A stretch of 64,000 nt of DNA from JAADEM01 sp965371855 (lineage in GTDB: Bacteria; Bacteroidota; Bacteroidia; Bacteroidales; Marinilabiliaceae): the NCBI GenBank assembly GCA_965371855.1, contig CBDUZZ010000014.1, positions 1 to 64,000 of the forward strand, written 5' to 3'. Numbering within the stretch: position 1 is the first letter of the stretch; each line of letters starts with the position of its first letter. This document shows positions 35,131 to 44,726 of the stretch, piece after piece. The position numbers and the translations under genes were made by a program. The notes beneath the pieces were generated by a model. The model saw only the letters and a list, made by a program, of their open reading frames with translations, did no database searches and was not told where the DNA came from.

Positions 35131-36627
35131 TTATCTATTGAAATAAGTATAATCGTCGGTTTTGTCTAATTCTTTTGCCATTTCAGCCAAAGCCCAATCG
35201 TCGTAGCTGTGAGCCAGGGTAATTGCAACGCTTTGTCTTTTCTCAAACCAATGCACCTCCTTAATAGTTTCCTTTTCGTCAGGTCTCAAAGACGGATAAT
35301 AACCATTGTTACGATAGAATCGGTCTAAATCTGTTAAGCTGCCGTTTACCCATGGAATCATTGTTGCCTCAGTTGCATTTTTTCTCATTCCCTCATAAGC
35401 TTTTTCTACATCAAAGCTACGGATACTTTTCCTATAAGCATCTAAAAATACTATTGTAGAATGAAATCCATGCATAGCTGCTTTATCTTCATATAGAATC
35501 GGGAATTGTGGCATCCACACTCCCTCTTCATACATCCTAACATACGATTGAAGCATGTCGGCTTCCAAATTTGGGGATAAAATCATGCGTAGCGGATGCT
35601 GTGCCAAATAAGTATCCCAAACCCAATCGTCGGTATAAAAATCGATACTATCCCTATGAACTGTGTGGTCGAAAGCACTATAATATTTATCATCTTCGCT
35701 AATGTTAACCATCCTTTCGTAATAACGATATAGTGAAGTATAAAAAACACTTCGTTGGTCTTCAGTTCCTCCTTTGACGGTAATTTGACCTAAGCTGTTA
35801 TTCCAAATGGTCGTGGCTTGTTTCTTTAAATCATTAAAACCCCATTTAGGGATTTCTGCATTTAGATTTTTTTGAGCCTGTTCAATACTTATGTAAGATA
35901 TAGCATATTTGAATTCAATTGCTTTATTGGGGTTCTCGGGGAAACTTACCCAGGCATTGGCTTGCTCCCTGCTTGTTTTTCTTCTTTTATTAACAATAAT
36001 TTCCTTATCGAATTCAATATTAACTTTTGTATTAAATTTGCCAAAAACATAAGCTTTCATTCCTCCAAATTCTTCTATTCCAATTATTGAATTTCCCTCG
36101 CCTTGTTTCCACGAACCTGCATGATTTACATGAAATTTTAATTTTTTCACTCCTTCAGACGGAAAATGAAATTTAAAAAAACCTGCCTTTTTACCCGGGA
36201 CATACTCTGTTTTTATCTCAGAATTAACAAAATAAGTAGAATAATAATTAGGTTTGAGAATCTCAAGATCGTGATCATAAGTTTGTTTAACACTCCAAAT
36301 ATTATTTTCATTTTTTAAAACACCCGGCAAAACGCCAAAAAGTTCTCCTTCGCGGTGTGCTACCATTGATAGTGTAAAAAACGCTATTTGGTCATCTAAA
36401 TAATCTTTTCGATAGGGATGCATCCTAATAGGCTGATTTGGTAGTTGAACATTTGGCCTCATCGGATGCAACAAGTACCCAACAGCACCAATATTTGGGT
36501 CAACATATTGCAAGTTTGATTTAGTTTCTTTTACATTTGAAGAGCATGCTGAAATTAGAATTGCCAGTGTACTGAAAATGAAAAACTGATTTAGGATGTT
36601 TATTATCGGCTTTAAATTTTCACGCAA
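35131..36627 (-). pseudogene. C-terminally truncated GH92 alpha-mannosidase lipoprotein
   Basis: The 498-residue frame has a lipobox (LISAC, about residue 28) and then the GH92 N-terminal domain and the first part of the catalytic toroid: VDPNIGAVGYLLHPMRPN, VNHAGSW, FYTSLYRYYE, WDTYLAQHPL. GH92 enzymes are about 750 residues; this one stops at DYTYFNR and lacks the C-terminal 250 residues with the GNEP and DCGQMSAW catalytic region. It is probably inactive. Exo-mannosidases of this family trim alpha-mannose from N-glycans or mannans. It directly abuts the broken phosphoesterase. Confidence 0.85.
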
Positions 36628-36678
36628 AGACGCAAAGAGAATTAATTATTCCTTTGTTTATAATTTCATTAAACCTTT

Positions 36679-37641
36679 TCATTTATCGTTTTGCTTATTA
36701 AAGCGTTCCATAATATCAATCCAGTTTGTGAAAATAATGCCCTCATCTTTAAAAAACTGTTTAACTACCGGATCAGTAAATAATTGAGCTTCCCAAACCC
36801 TTTGTTGCCATGAGTTTGTAATTGTTTTTACGTTTTCTGTTTCGGTTGAAGGGTGAAAAACAATTTCAGTTAAACCCGGCTTTAACGATTTCACCAATTT
36901 AAAGAAGTTACCTCTTACTTCTTCATAAGTTTTGCCTTTGGGGACACCTGTGAAGTTATCAAGTTTTGGTAGTTTATATGCAGCTACCATATCAACAACA
37001 TCATCAGTTAAAGGATAACCTGTTTTTCTGAATGCTTCAAGAACCTCTTTGTTAGAAAGATCGATAATATTCGCCGGGATTCCATATTCCTGTGCTACTT
37101 TTACATATACTTTCATATAATCCGGTGAACCGAACAAGGTGCCCATGTGCGTATCCATATGTGTTGGTTGCCAACCCATTGCAATTGCTTTTTCAATTTG
37201 TGCACGAATCTCTGTTTCAACCTCGGCGGCACTTGCGTGCTGCACTACGCCCGGTACTTCGTGCCAAAATTTACCATCGGGGTCAATTAACCCGGGTACT
37301 TTAGCTGTATCACTGACAGATCCCCAACGGTAGGTTTTCCATTCACTTGTAAGCGTTAAATGCATACCAACGTCAACACCGGGGTTGGTTTTTGCCCAAT
37401 TAATGAAATCTTCAAAATTGGGACATGGTGCCATTGCTGAAGCCGATTGTATATGTCCATTTTTCAGGATTTCAATAATTGCGTCATTTGCTTCAGGACT
37501 CATGCCGGCATCATCAGCATGAAGTATTAATACTTTTTTGCCTTTTTCAAATCCCAGCTTTTCAGCTTCTGTTTTTTTGACTTGTGTTTCTTCACCTACA
37601 TCTTCATTTGTATTACCTTGATTAAATGCTGAAAGCATCAA
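36679..37641 (-). CDS. YdjC/ChbG-family carbohydrate deacetylase, 5' end uncertain
   Basis: The family removes acetyl groups from chitooligosaccharides and related sugars. The metal-binding blocks are intact: HADDAGMS near residue 40, VDVGMHLTLTSEW, HMDTHMGTL and FHPST. The listed 320-residue frame begins at a TTG (37641), followed by an ATG. The stretch ILMLSAFNQGN just at the start looks like the last part of a signal peptide whose beginning has been lost. The upstream DNA belongs to a truncated PHP gene in another frame (20-bp overlap). The enzyme may be cytoplasmic and active, or no longer exported. Confidence 0.8.
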   Translation of the reverse strand: MMLSAFNQGNTNEDVGEETQVKKTEAEKLGFEKGKKVLILHADDAGMSPEANDAIIEILKNGHIQSASAMAPCPNFEDFINWAKTNPGVDVGMHLTLTSEWKTYRWGSVSDTAKVPGLIDPDGKFWHEVPGVVQHASAAEVETEIRAQIEKAIAMGWQPTHMDTHMGTLFGSPDYMKVYVKVAQEYGIPANIIDLSNKEVLEAFRKTGYPLTDDVVDMVAAYKLPKLDNFTGVPKGKTYEEVRGNFFKLVKSLKPGLTEIVFHPSTETENVKTITNSWQQRVWEAQLFTDPVVKQFFKDEGIIFTNWIDIMERFNKQNDK

Positions 37642-38065
37642 AATTATTGTATTTGTGCCATTCCCATAAATTTTTCTGACGGATTAAACCATCGTGGCTA
37701 AATTGTGTGTGTGAGTGTGTTGTTACCAAAATAGTATTGGGCGAGTTGTTTACGATTGTATTGCTTGGCAGGTAGCTACTCATAAATAAAATAATCACGA
37801 AGAAAGTAAACCACAAACCAGTGACTAAAGGTAGGTTTGCCAACTGGGCAAGGACAAAGCTTTTCTTTGTTTGCTTATCTTTTTCAATAATAAATTTAAT
37901 TACTGTATAACCTATAAAAATAATAAGTACCCAATATAAACCAAATTGCATTTCCTCAATTGCATATATTCCCCTGTTAAAGAAAAGCATAAGACCAAGG
38001 ATTGGCTCAAGGATTATTCGCCATATTCCTGTAAAATATTTTAATCGTTTGTTAACTTTTTCCAT
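37622..38065 (-). pseudogene. Truncated membrane protein with the start of a PHP domain
   Basis: A 147-residue frame with about four membrane segments (LILEPILGLMLFF, LYWVLIIFIGYTVIKFII, GLWFTFFVIILFMSS), then TILVTTHSHTQFSHDGLI and WEWHKYNNFDAFSI. HSHTQFSHDG is the first metal-binding motif of a PHP phosphoesterase domain, and FDAF is normally followed by the I-T-D-H motif, which is missing. The gene was cut at this point and joined to the deacetylase gene. Confidence 0.7.
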
Positions 38066-38183
38066 TGTAAGTGTTTAAATCTAAAAAAAATAAAGTTACC
38101 CAATAGAAAAGACACCTATTTCATGTTTTTTAATTTATATACATTATAATTTAACTGTATCAGTGCGCATTAAATTGCTCGCC

Positions 38184-38390
38184 TTAAAAATCTTCTTTTG
38201 TCATTTCTCTCTTTTCAAATCCCGGACCTTGCCAAAATATTTTCAATTCTTGACCACCACCAGATTGGAAGTATCTTACTTCCAATGAATGCCTTCCTTT
38301 ATCCAGGTTAATTTTACCCGATACAACTTCGTAACCATGCTCACCGTCATTATTTATTAGAAGTTTATTATCAACTACCAATTGGGAACC
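38184..38390 (-). pseudogene. PA14 domain fragment
   Basis: The minus strand reads NDGSQLVVDNK, NNDGEHGYEVVSG, LDKGRHSLEVRYFQSGGG and ELKIFWQGPGFE, the second half of a PA14 carbohydrate-binding domain. About 65 codons remain, preceded in frame by a stop. PA14 often occurs in GH3 glucosidases and cell-surface proteins. A fragment of a different gene (GH2-like) abuts it. Confidence 0.75.
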
Positions 38391-38394
38391 ATCA

Positions 38395-38500
38395 TTGAAA
38401 TGCCAATTTTAGGGCGGGTTGGTAATTTGCCCTCAGGAATAAAATGGTTGTCGATCATCATGTATCCATTATTCAGAATAGTATAAATTGTTCTATGCAG
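38395..38500 (-). pseudogene. GH2-like fragment
   Basis: The minus strand reads TIYTILNNGYMMIDN, FIPEGKLPTRPKIGI, resembling the C-terminal small domain of GH2 beta-galactosidases (consensus P-x-x-LPxxPRIG). About 35 codons remain and the frame switches into the PA14 fragment. The identification is from a short stretch and is tentative. Confidence 0.4.
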
Positions 38501-38574
38501 ACTGTATATTCAAAACGCAATTGTGTCAAAGACCCTTATAGAATCACACTACAGAGTTTTCGTTCAAAGACCAA

Positions 38575-39564
38575 TTACAAATCATTTGGATAAACTAAAT
38601 TCCAGGGTTTTCTAATTTTATCCATAATTTTCATTATCTGGATGGATTCGTCAAGGGGCATGTATGGTGATTCTTTTAATCCCTCGTTCATGCAGCGCAT
38701 CACTTCTTCGGCTTCGTAATTAAGGGCATTGCCAATTATCGCTTCCTCAATTACATCCACTTCTTTATTATCAATAAATAATGAGGCTTTAGTTGGAACG
38801 GCAAAAAGCTCATTAACTTTTATATATCCATCTGTGCCAAGAATATACGCTTCATCAACCGCATTTGTTTTTAAAGCAAAAGACAGATCGGCAATTTCAC
38901 CGTTATCATATTTCAGGATTGCCACACCCTGTTCGTCAGAACCTAATTCACCAATATGACCTAAGCCCATAACTTCTAAGGGAGCTTTGTTAAATATCCA
39001 CGATGCAAAAGAAATAACATAAACACCTACATCCAATAAACTTCCACCACCAAGTTCAGGATTCAGTTGACGTGCCCCTGGTGCAAATGTCCCACGTGCA
39101 CAGCGTGAGGCTTTTACCATTCGTACTTTACCAATCCTGCCTTCTTTTACCCATTGCAACACTTTTTTAAGCAGAGGTATATGCCTTGGAATCATTGCTT
39201 CCATTAGAAATACATTTTCTTCACGGGCAACACGGATCATTTCCTTTGCTTCATCTGCATTTATTGTTAAAGCCTTTTCGCATAAAACTGATTTTCCTTT
39301 GCGCATGCACATTACACTATTTTCAAGGTGAAAAGTATGTGGCGTTCCAATATAAACTACATCAATATCAGGGTCATCTGCTAACTCCTGGTAAGTTGGA
39401 TATGCTTTTGGGATATTGTATTTTTTTGCAAATCCAGTTGCTTTTTCCTCATTTCTTGATGCAACTGCTACAAGTTCAGCCTGTGGAAGCATTTTTAAAG
39501 CATCTGCAAATTTGGATGAAATATGTCCTGTACTAATTATTCCCCATTTTATTTTGTGACTCAT
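38575..39564 (-). CDS. Gfo/Idh/MocA-family NAD(P)-dependent oxidoreductase
   Basis: A 329-residue cytoplasmic oxidoreductase. It has an N-terminal Rossmann fold (WGIISTGHISSKFADAL), the IGTPHTFHLENS segment, CEKALTINADEA where many relatives have EKP, and GGGSLLDVGVYVISFA in the C-terminal domain. Members oxidise or reduce sugars, inositols or their nucleotides; the substrate cannot be read from sequence. It is intact amid decayed glycan genes, about 30 bp downstream of the YncE/phosphoesterase gene. It is unlikely to be the missing WbpB because it is unlinked to that cluster. Confidence 0.88.
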   Translation of the reverse strand: MSHKIKWGIISTGHISSKFADALKMLPQAELVAVASRNEEKATGFAKKYNIPKAYPTYQELADDPDIDVVYIGTPHTFHLENSVMCMRKGKSVLCEKALTINADEAKEMIRVAREENVFLMEAMIPRHIPLLKKVLQWVKEGRIGKVRMVKASRCARGTFAPGARQLNPELGGGSLLDVGVYVISFASWIFNKAPLEVMGLGHIGELGSDEQGVAILKYDNGEIADLSFALKTNAVDEAYILGTDGYIKVNELFAVPTKASLFIDNKEVDVIEEAIIGNALNYEAEEVMRCMNEGLKESPYMPLDESIQIMKIMDKIRKPWNLVYPNDL

Positions 39565-39595
39565 AGCTTTGCTTTTAAATTATGAATAATTAAGC

Positions 39596-42136
39596 CTAAT
39601 TATTTATTGCTATTATCGGATAAGGTACATCATAGCCTTTAACAGAATGCCATATAATCCTATTGAAAGAATCTTCATCAATTCGATCGTATTCATCCAA
39701 ATTTTGCTCCATTGACTTTTTTGCCCAATATAGTTCATCACCTGAAAGACTATGGAGTTGAGGGTTGAGCTGATTTAAAGGGATATTATTTGGTAGTGCG
39801 GTATAAGGCTTATAATTAGCCTTATCGGTAAAACAATCTGACATTGGCTCTGCAGTAAGGTCAAATTTGTTTAAAGGGGGGATGCCCAAAATGTTTTCAA
39901 TAGTGCGGAACATATTTATTTGAGAATAATTTGTTGAAATTACTTTTTTTCGTTTTGTATATGGGCTAATTACCATGCCTACTGTTCTGTGACCGTCAAT
40001 ATGATCAAGTCCAGCCTGGGGATCATCTTCAGTTACAAAAATGCAAGTCTCTTTCCAGAATTTGCTGTGCGAAATTGCTTCAACAATTTTCCCCAGTGCC
40101 AAATCATTATCAGCTACAGCAGCTTTAGGGGTCGGTAAGCCGGGTTTGGTACCCGAAGTATGGTCATTCGGGATCAACATTATTATAAAGTTTGGGAAGT
40201 TATCATTTTCCTCGAATTTTTTCAACTCCTTTATGAATTCCCCTGCCCGGTATTGATCAGAAACCCTTTCAGGGAAACCAATATATGTAGGGCAAGTAAA
40301 AGGTTCCATTTGCGGTAAGTTGCATTTTGCATGAATTTTTATTTTATCTGCACCACTTATAAAATCATTATATATTTCGGTAAAACTTGCATCTTTGGGC
40401 TCAATTACCGCCTTTACAAATTCACCATAATTCCTGTATGTTAATCCATGGTTCATTACATTATCCCAAATAAATCCGGTAGGGGAATAGGCCAGGGGAT
40501 CGCCACCATCATAGGGGTAGCTTCGTGGAAAATCGCCGAAAAACTTTTCCAGATAATCAGTAACATAAGCTTCGTTAGTCCATTGATGTCCATCTGCACT
40601 TAACACACCACTACAGTAGTAATTATCTAAAAGAACAAATTCCTCGGCAAGTGCATGATGATTGGGTGTAACTTCCCTGCCAAAATGAACTAATGATGCA
40701 TCACCATTTCCCTGGGGCATATCACCAAATATCTGGTCGTAAGTCCTGTTTTCTTTAATGATATATACAACATGTTTAAAATGCGATTTCTGACCGGGAA
40801 ATTGTGGGATAACCACTTGTTCGGTTTCCATTTCCTTTTTATTAAATTCTTTCAACATACGGGTAAATGAATTATTTTCTTTTACCGTTTCAGTCATCCC
40901 ATTAAGTTGTTTTTGGTCCGGTGTGGGTATGATGCTTATACTACCCATGTGATTATGGGTGTTATAACCGTATTGTCCGGCTTTCATGTTTCGCGATCCT
41001 ATACCTTTTGTATTAGCCACTATCAAATAATTTTCTTCTTTATCAAAGGTGATTGCCCCCGGATACCAACCTGTTGGTATGAGGCCATCTATTTTATTAT
41101 TTGATAAATCAATAACACAAATTGAGTTTTCAGTTCCATTGGCAACGTAAAGATGTTTTCCATCTTGAGAAATCGCCAATGCATTTGGGGCATTTCCAAA
41201 AGGTAGTGAATTGTCAATACTTACAGAAATTTTTCCGATTTCTATGTCTTCTTTTGTGTCGATAACCGAAATTATGTCACTGTTAGCACATGCAACAAAA
41301 AGCTTTTTTTTATCGGGGCTTAAAACCATAGCGGTAGGATGAAGCCCTATTTCAATGTTTTTTATTTCTTCCCCTTTTTCCAAATCAACAACAGATAGAC
41401 TACCGTTATTTGCGATACCGGTTTTGGGATCAATCAGGATATCACTCTTGGATGTTTTATAAGTTGTTTCACCTTTTTTAGGCTGTCTTCCACCCCAGTT
41501 GCTAACGTAAGCTTTTTGTGAAGAATAAAGTAAAACCTCATACGGTGCAATACCTACAGGAATCTCTTTAACCGTTTTATCGGATAGCTTTACAATAGCC
41601 AATGAATTACTTCGGTTAAGCGTTGTGTATAGTTTATCATCCTGTTCTTTTAATACAAACCCACCAGGCACAGGATGTCCGCCAACCTGTGGTTCTGAAA
41701 ATGGAATTTTGTCTACCCACTTAAGTACATTGTTATTATCCATTTCTGCGATAAAAATATAATCCCTGGCCTGGCTTACATATATTTTTTTACCATTTTC
41801 AGAAAAAGAAACACCATTATACGATCCACCTTTTTTTATTGGAAGTCTCTGAATTATTGTCCTGTCTTTTATACGAACCAATTCAAGTGAATTCATATTC
41901 AGTACAGCCAGCCATTTTCCATTAGGGCTAAGTGCAAGATCAACGGGTCTGCCCTGAAACTGAATTTGAAATCCTGCAGGTCGCAGCAATTGATTTGTAG
42001 GAACTAAAATGCTACCATCAGGCTGTGGGCCAACGATTTTAATTTCATTATCCGGGCTTTTGCTTGTTTTTTCAGTACATTGCGCAAACAGTAAACTAAA
42101 GAGCAAAATAATGTAAATTACGTTTGAAGTTTTCAT
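39596..42136 (-). CDS. Bifunctional YncE-like propeller / phosphoesterase (PF04185) lipoprotein
   Basis: An 846-residue lipoprotein (lipobox LLFAQC, Cys20). Residues about 40-410 form a seven-bladed propeller with repeated patterns such as VSPDGK/LSPDKKKLFVACANSD and ISQDGKHLYVANGTEN. Residues about 455-780 form a phosphoesterase/alkaline-phosphatase-like domain: VVYIIKENRTYDQIFGDMP, LIPNDHTSGT, TEDDPQAGLDHIDGHRT. The domain combination is a known Bacteroidota architecture. A periplasmic phosphate-ester hydrolase is likely; the substrate is unknown. No defects seen. Confidence 0.9.
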   Translation of the reverse strand: MKTSNVIYIILLFSLLFAQCTEKTSKSPDNEIKIVGPQPDGSILVPTNQLLRPAGFQIQFQGRPVDLALSPNGKWLAVLNMNSLELVRIKDRTIIQRLPIKKGGSYNGVSFSENGKKIYVSQARDYIFIAEMDNNNVLKWVDKIPFSEPQVGGHPVPGGFVLKEQDDKLYTTLNRSNSLAIVKLSDKTVKEIPVGIAPYEVLLYSSQKAYVSNWGGRQPKKGETTYKTSKSDILIDPKTGIANNGSLSVVDLEKGEEIKNIEIGLHPTAMVLSPDKKKLFVACANSDIISVIDTKEDIEIGKISVSIDNSLPFGNAPNALAISQDGKHLYVANGTENSICVIDLSNNKIDGLIPTGWYPGAITFDKEENYLIVANTKGIGSRNMKAGQYGYNTHNHMGSISIIPTPDQKQLNGMTETVKENNSFTRMLKEFNKKEMETEQVVIPQFPGQKSHFKHVVYIIKENRTYDQIFGDMPQGNGDASLVHFGREVTPNHHALAEEFVLLDNYYCSGVLSADGHQWTNEAYVTDYLEKFFGDFPRSYPYDGGDPLAYSPTGFIWDNVMNHGLTYRNYGEFVKAVIEPKDASFTEIYNDFISGADKIKIHAKCNLPQMEPFTCPTYIGFPERVSDQYRAGEFIKELKKFEENDNFPNFIIMLIPNDHTSGTKPGLPTPKAAVADNDLALGKIVEAISHSKFWKETCIFVTEDDPQAGLDHIDGHRTVGMVISPYTKRKKVISTNYSQINMFRTIENILGIPPLNKFDLTAEPMSDCFTDKANYKPYTALPNNIPLNQLNPQLHSLSGDELYWAKKSMEQNLDEYDRIDEDSFNRIIWHSVKGYDVPYPIIAINN

Positions 42137-42154
42137 ATATTTAACTTTGAATCT

Positions 42155-42357
42155 TTAGAGGCCAATTGTATACAAACAACGAGCCTGGGCAATTAATGAT
42201 TTTTCATCTTCCCCGGTATCATTTCCATCTTTATCAAAATGCGTAATATATCCACCATGCTTCTATCTATCATTCGGTTTGTCCAGAAAGGTAACAGTTC
42301 GTTTTTAAGATGAAATAGCGCATTATCCCGATATGGTATTAATTCTTTTCTGTTCAT
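42155..42357 (-). pseudogene. AGE-family 2-epimerase N-terminal fragment, frameshifted
   Basis: From ATG at 42357 the frame reads MNRKELIPYRDNA, NELLPFWTNRMIDRS; the next base frame continues GGYITHFDKDGND and KSLIAQARCLYT. This is the N-terminus of N-acylglucosamine/cellobiose 2-epimerases (FW...GGY.TH.D.DG...QAR). A single frameshift lies near 42255 and the gene stops after about 65 codons, so over 300 residues are missing. Confidence 0.8.
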
Positions 42358-42603
42358 TTGTTGTTTTTATGATTATAGGCTAAAAGAATTCCAAATTGTA
42401 TAAAGATAAAATTTTAATTTGGTTTAAGTGTTTTATGATTTTCTTTGCTGTATATATTAATGCGTGATGTAAAAATCCAATTTTAGAACGTTTAAATAGT
42501 TTGTGTGCTAACACTAAATAATAGATTAAAAATATACACATGAACAAACAATTTATCATATTGCAGGAAAATAAAATATTCCGATTAAATCCTTTCTGCG
42601 GTT

Positions 42604-42755
42604 TTACTGAAGTGTAAATGTACTTTTCAAACCACTAACAGAACTTCCTCCAATCCATATTTTAAAATCACCTGCTTCGGCAGCCCAGGTTTTAGGTACA
42701 TCTAATGTTTTCCATTTTTTACTATCATACCCGTATTTATTATATCCATGTACTT
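42604..42755 (-). pseudogene. GH3 beta-glucosidase C-terminal fragment
   Basis: The minus strand reads YDSKKWKTLDVPKTW, AEAGDFKIWIGGSSV and KSTFTLQ then TAA, the end of the FN3-like domain that closes GH3 glucosidases. About 45 codons remain. The stretch 42358-42603 to its left shows no gene. Confidence 0.7.
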
Positions 42756-42816
42756 AGATTATATTGTTATAATTATTTATTAATTTTCAATGGATATTGC
42801 CTGGTGATTTTCATTC

Positions 42817-43821
42817 CTAAGTCAAAAATAATTTCCAAATCCAATCAACCAAAGTGTGTATAAGTATTGCTGCAAACAAATTGTTCCCGCTTTTTTTGTA
42901 TGCCCAGGCATAGCCTAAACCAGCAATTGTTGCCAATGAAACATAAGTTATTTGGGTAGATAAATCACTAGCATTATTCCAATGCATCAATCCGAAAGCC
43001 AAAGAAGAAACTACCCAGGGTATCCATTTTTTTGAAGATGCTTTTTCAAGCCCTCGAAACATTATCCCCCTGAAAAAAAGCTCCTCGGGTAAGGCAACAG
43101 TTAAGAACAGTCCAAGGAAATGAGCGGCTAATTTTGGAATATCATAGGATTCAGGTATTGAAAAAGTAAGAAAGCCGGTTAAAAGTCCCGGTGGTACAAC
43201 AACAACCATTATCGCTATCAGAGCCAGAAAAGCTATAAGAAAATCTTTAAAGTTTGGAACAAGCCTGTAACCAATATAAGCTCCTTTGTAACCAAACCAA
43301 CCTATTATAGCAATAACAGAAATCGCTATTGACCACCAGGTATAATCCAGATTTGCATTCATCCCGGTGTACCAACGAAGGTCAAAAGGAATCCATAGGA
43401 TAATCCAAATGGCCAAGTCAGTCCAGTTCAAATTAAAATTTTCGCCTTTATTTTGTTTTAATGTGCCAAATACTGCGAATACTATAAATGTAAAAATAAC
43501 AGTTATATATGGATCGAAAGTCCATGTTAATAATCCCGGCAAGGCAAATAAAAGAGATATGCCGCCGGCTATGTAATAAATTGAATGGTTGTTTCCTTTT
43601 AACCAAATATTAAATTGATTTGCAGCTTTTGGTGAACCCAAGGCAAGCATTAGGCCTAATAATGGCGACAGGCTTGAAACTATTGCTATTATTGACATTG
43701 AGCTGTTTGTTGAATCAGACCCTGCAACAGCATACATCAGAACAACTCCCAACAATGTCCATATTATCCAAAGTAAGATAAATCTATTTCCGATTGATGT
43801 TGTGCTATTCTTCTTATCCAT
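42817..43821 (-). CDS. CPBP-family intramembrane metalloprotease
   Basis: A 334-residue membrane protein with about eight to ten hydrophobic segments. The CAAX-protease/bacteriocin-processing motifs are in the C-terminal half: EELFFRGIMFRGL (E-E-x3-R), FGLMHWNNA and a final ILIHTLVDWIW. These are glutamic-type intramembrane proteases; substrates in Bacteroidota are mostly unknown, and self-immunity or stress roles are known for some. It is intact between decayed fragments. Confidence 0.9.
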   Translation of the reverse strand: MDKKNSTTSIGNRFILLWIIWTLLGVVLMYAVAGSDSTNSSMSIIAIVSSLSPLLGLMLALGSPKAANQFNIWLKGNNHSIYYIAGGISLLFALPGLLTWTFDPYITVIFTFIVFAVFGTLKQNKGENFNLNWTDLAIWIILWIPFDLRWYTGMNANLDYTWWSIAISVIAIIGWFGYKGAYIGYRLVPNFKDFLIAFLALIAIMVVVVPPGLLTGFLTFSIPESYDIPKLAAHFLGLFLTVALPEELFFRGIMFRGLEKASSKKWIPWVVSSLAFGLMHWNNASDLSTQITYVSLATIAGLGYAWAYKKSGNNLFAAILIHTLVDWIWKLFLT

Positions 43822-43840
43822 TTAAATGATTTTTATTTCA

Positions 43841-44182
43841 TTATTCAATCATTAGCTGCCAATGTATTTGCATAAGGCTGGTTTTTTCACCCTTTTTATC
43901 AATTTGATAATATATGGTAATTAATGAACCATCATCAAGTTGAACTGTAGCAGGATAACCCATGTCTCCACTAAGTTGATCTATTTTTAGTAAAATAGTA
44001 TTCTTTCCTTTCTTTAGATTAACTCTTGCAATATTTTGTGAGGGTTCAGCACTTCTACCCGTTGGATAATCAATGAGCAAATTGCCATTTACCCAAACTT
44101 TACCTGCATCGTTTGTACCAATATGTAAATAAATATCTTGGTTAACATCGCTTTCTAACTCAGAATACAAGTTTTGCTTCAT
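43841..44182 (-). pseudogene. Chimeric remnant: carbohydrate-binding segment joined to sialidase C-terminus
   Basis: The 113-residue frame first reads DIYLHIGTNDAGKVWVNG, LLIDYPTGRSAEP, KKGKNTILLKIDQLSGD, a segment seen in secreted glycoside hydrolases with jelly-roll domains. It then switches without a stop to MGYPATVQLDDGSLITIYYQ and QIHWQL, the typical C-terminus of BNR-repeat sialidases. The two halves belong to different proteins, so this is a fusion formed by deletion. No start region belongs to either parent. Confidence 0.7.
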
Positions 44183-44429
44183 CTATTCTGTTTTTTGCAA
44201 TTAACCACCTTGGACTACAGAGATTCCTGAATAAAAGAATGAAAAACAATAATGCCGGTATTGCTTCAACTCCAAACATCCATCGCCATTCTATACAAAA
44301 GGAAGAAAGGTCAAAATTTTTTTCAAGCCACCCTGTAGTTCCTGAAATGACTGCTGTATCAAACCCGAACAGTAGTCCGCCAAGAGCAGCAACTATAGTA
44401 CTATAAAATAAATATTTTTTATTATTCAT
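44160..44429 (-). pseudogene. Sugar-porter MFS fragment with internal deletion
   Basis: The 89-residue frame starts with an intact N-terminus (LGGLLFGFDTAVISGTTGW), then jumps after FDLSSF to EWRWMFGVEAIPALLFF and SPRWLIAKNRIDEA. In XylE-type porters these are membrane segment 1 and the loop after segment 6, separated by about 120 residues that are absent here. The remaining C-terminal half is also missing. Confidence 0.82.
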
Positions 44430-44457
44430 TATCCTTTATAATATTATATTTTAGAAG

Positions 44458-44691
44458 CTATCTTATTTGTTTTTTGATCCTAATATTCAAATTAGCAGGT
44501 TTCCCATTTACTATAAAATTCCCTGATGTATCTTCAGTTGCAGCAGCTAAAATGTAAACCTTATTAAAATCTCCTGAAGGTAATTTTAAATCTTGTCTTT
44601 TATATACCTCCATTAAACGGTAACGGCGCGAATCTGTAAAATTGAACACGTAATCAGGATGCTTTTCAAACAACCGGAAATTCTCCACCAT
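44458..44691 (-). pseudogene. GH38 alpha-mannosidase fragment with internal deletion
   Basis: The 77-residue frame joins NFRLFEKHPDYVFNFTDS and RRYRLMEVY, from the catalytic half of GH38 mannosidases, to LKLPSGDFNKVYILAAA and TEDTSG, from their far C-terminal region. Several hundred codons between are deleted in frame. With two GH92 remnants nearby this indicates a former alpha-mannan or N-glycan degrading capacity. Confidence 0.72.
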
Positions 44692-44726
44692 AGTATTTTT
44701 CAGATATTCGCTTACCGTGATTTAAA

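Noticed and set aside
36610..36640. CACGCAAAGACGCAAAG stretch near the GH92 start
   Set aside because: A commonly seen simple intergenic sequence in such genomes; a related form occurs near 23697, but too little to define an element.
38575..39564. Gfo/Idh/MocA oxidoreductase as the missing WbpB
   Set aside because: It is 10 kb away within another locus and lacks specific WbpB context; the family is too broad.
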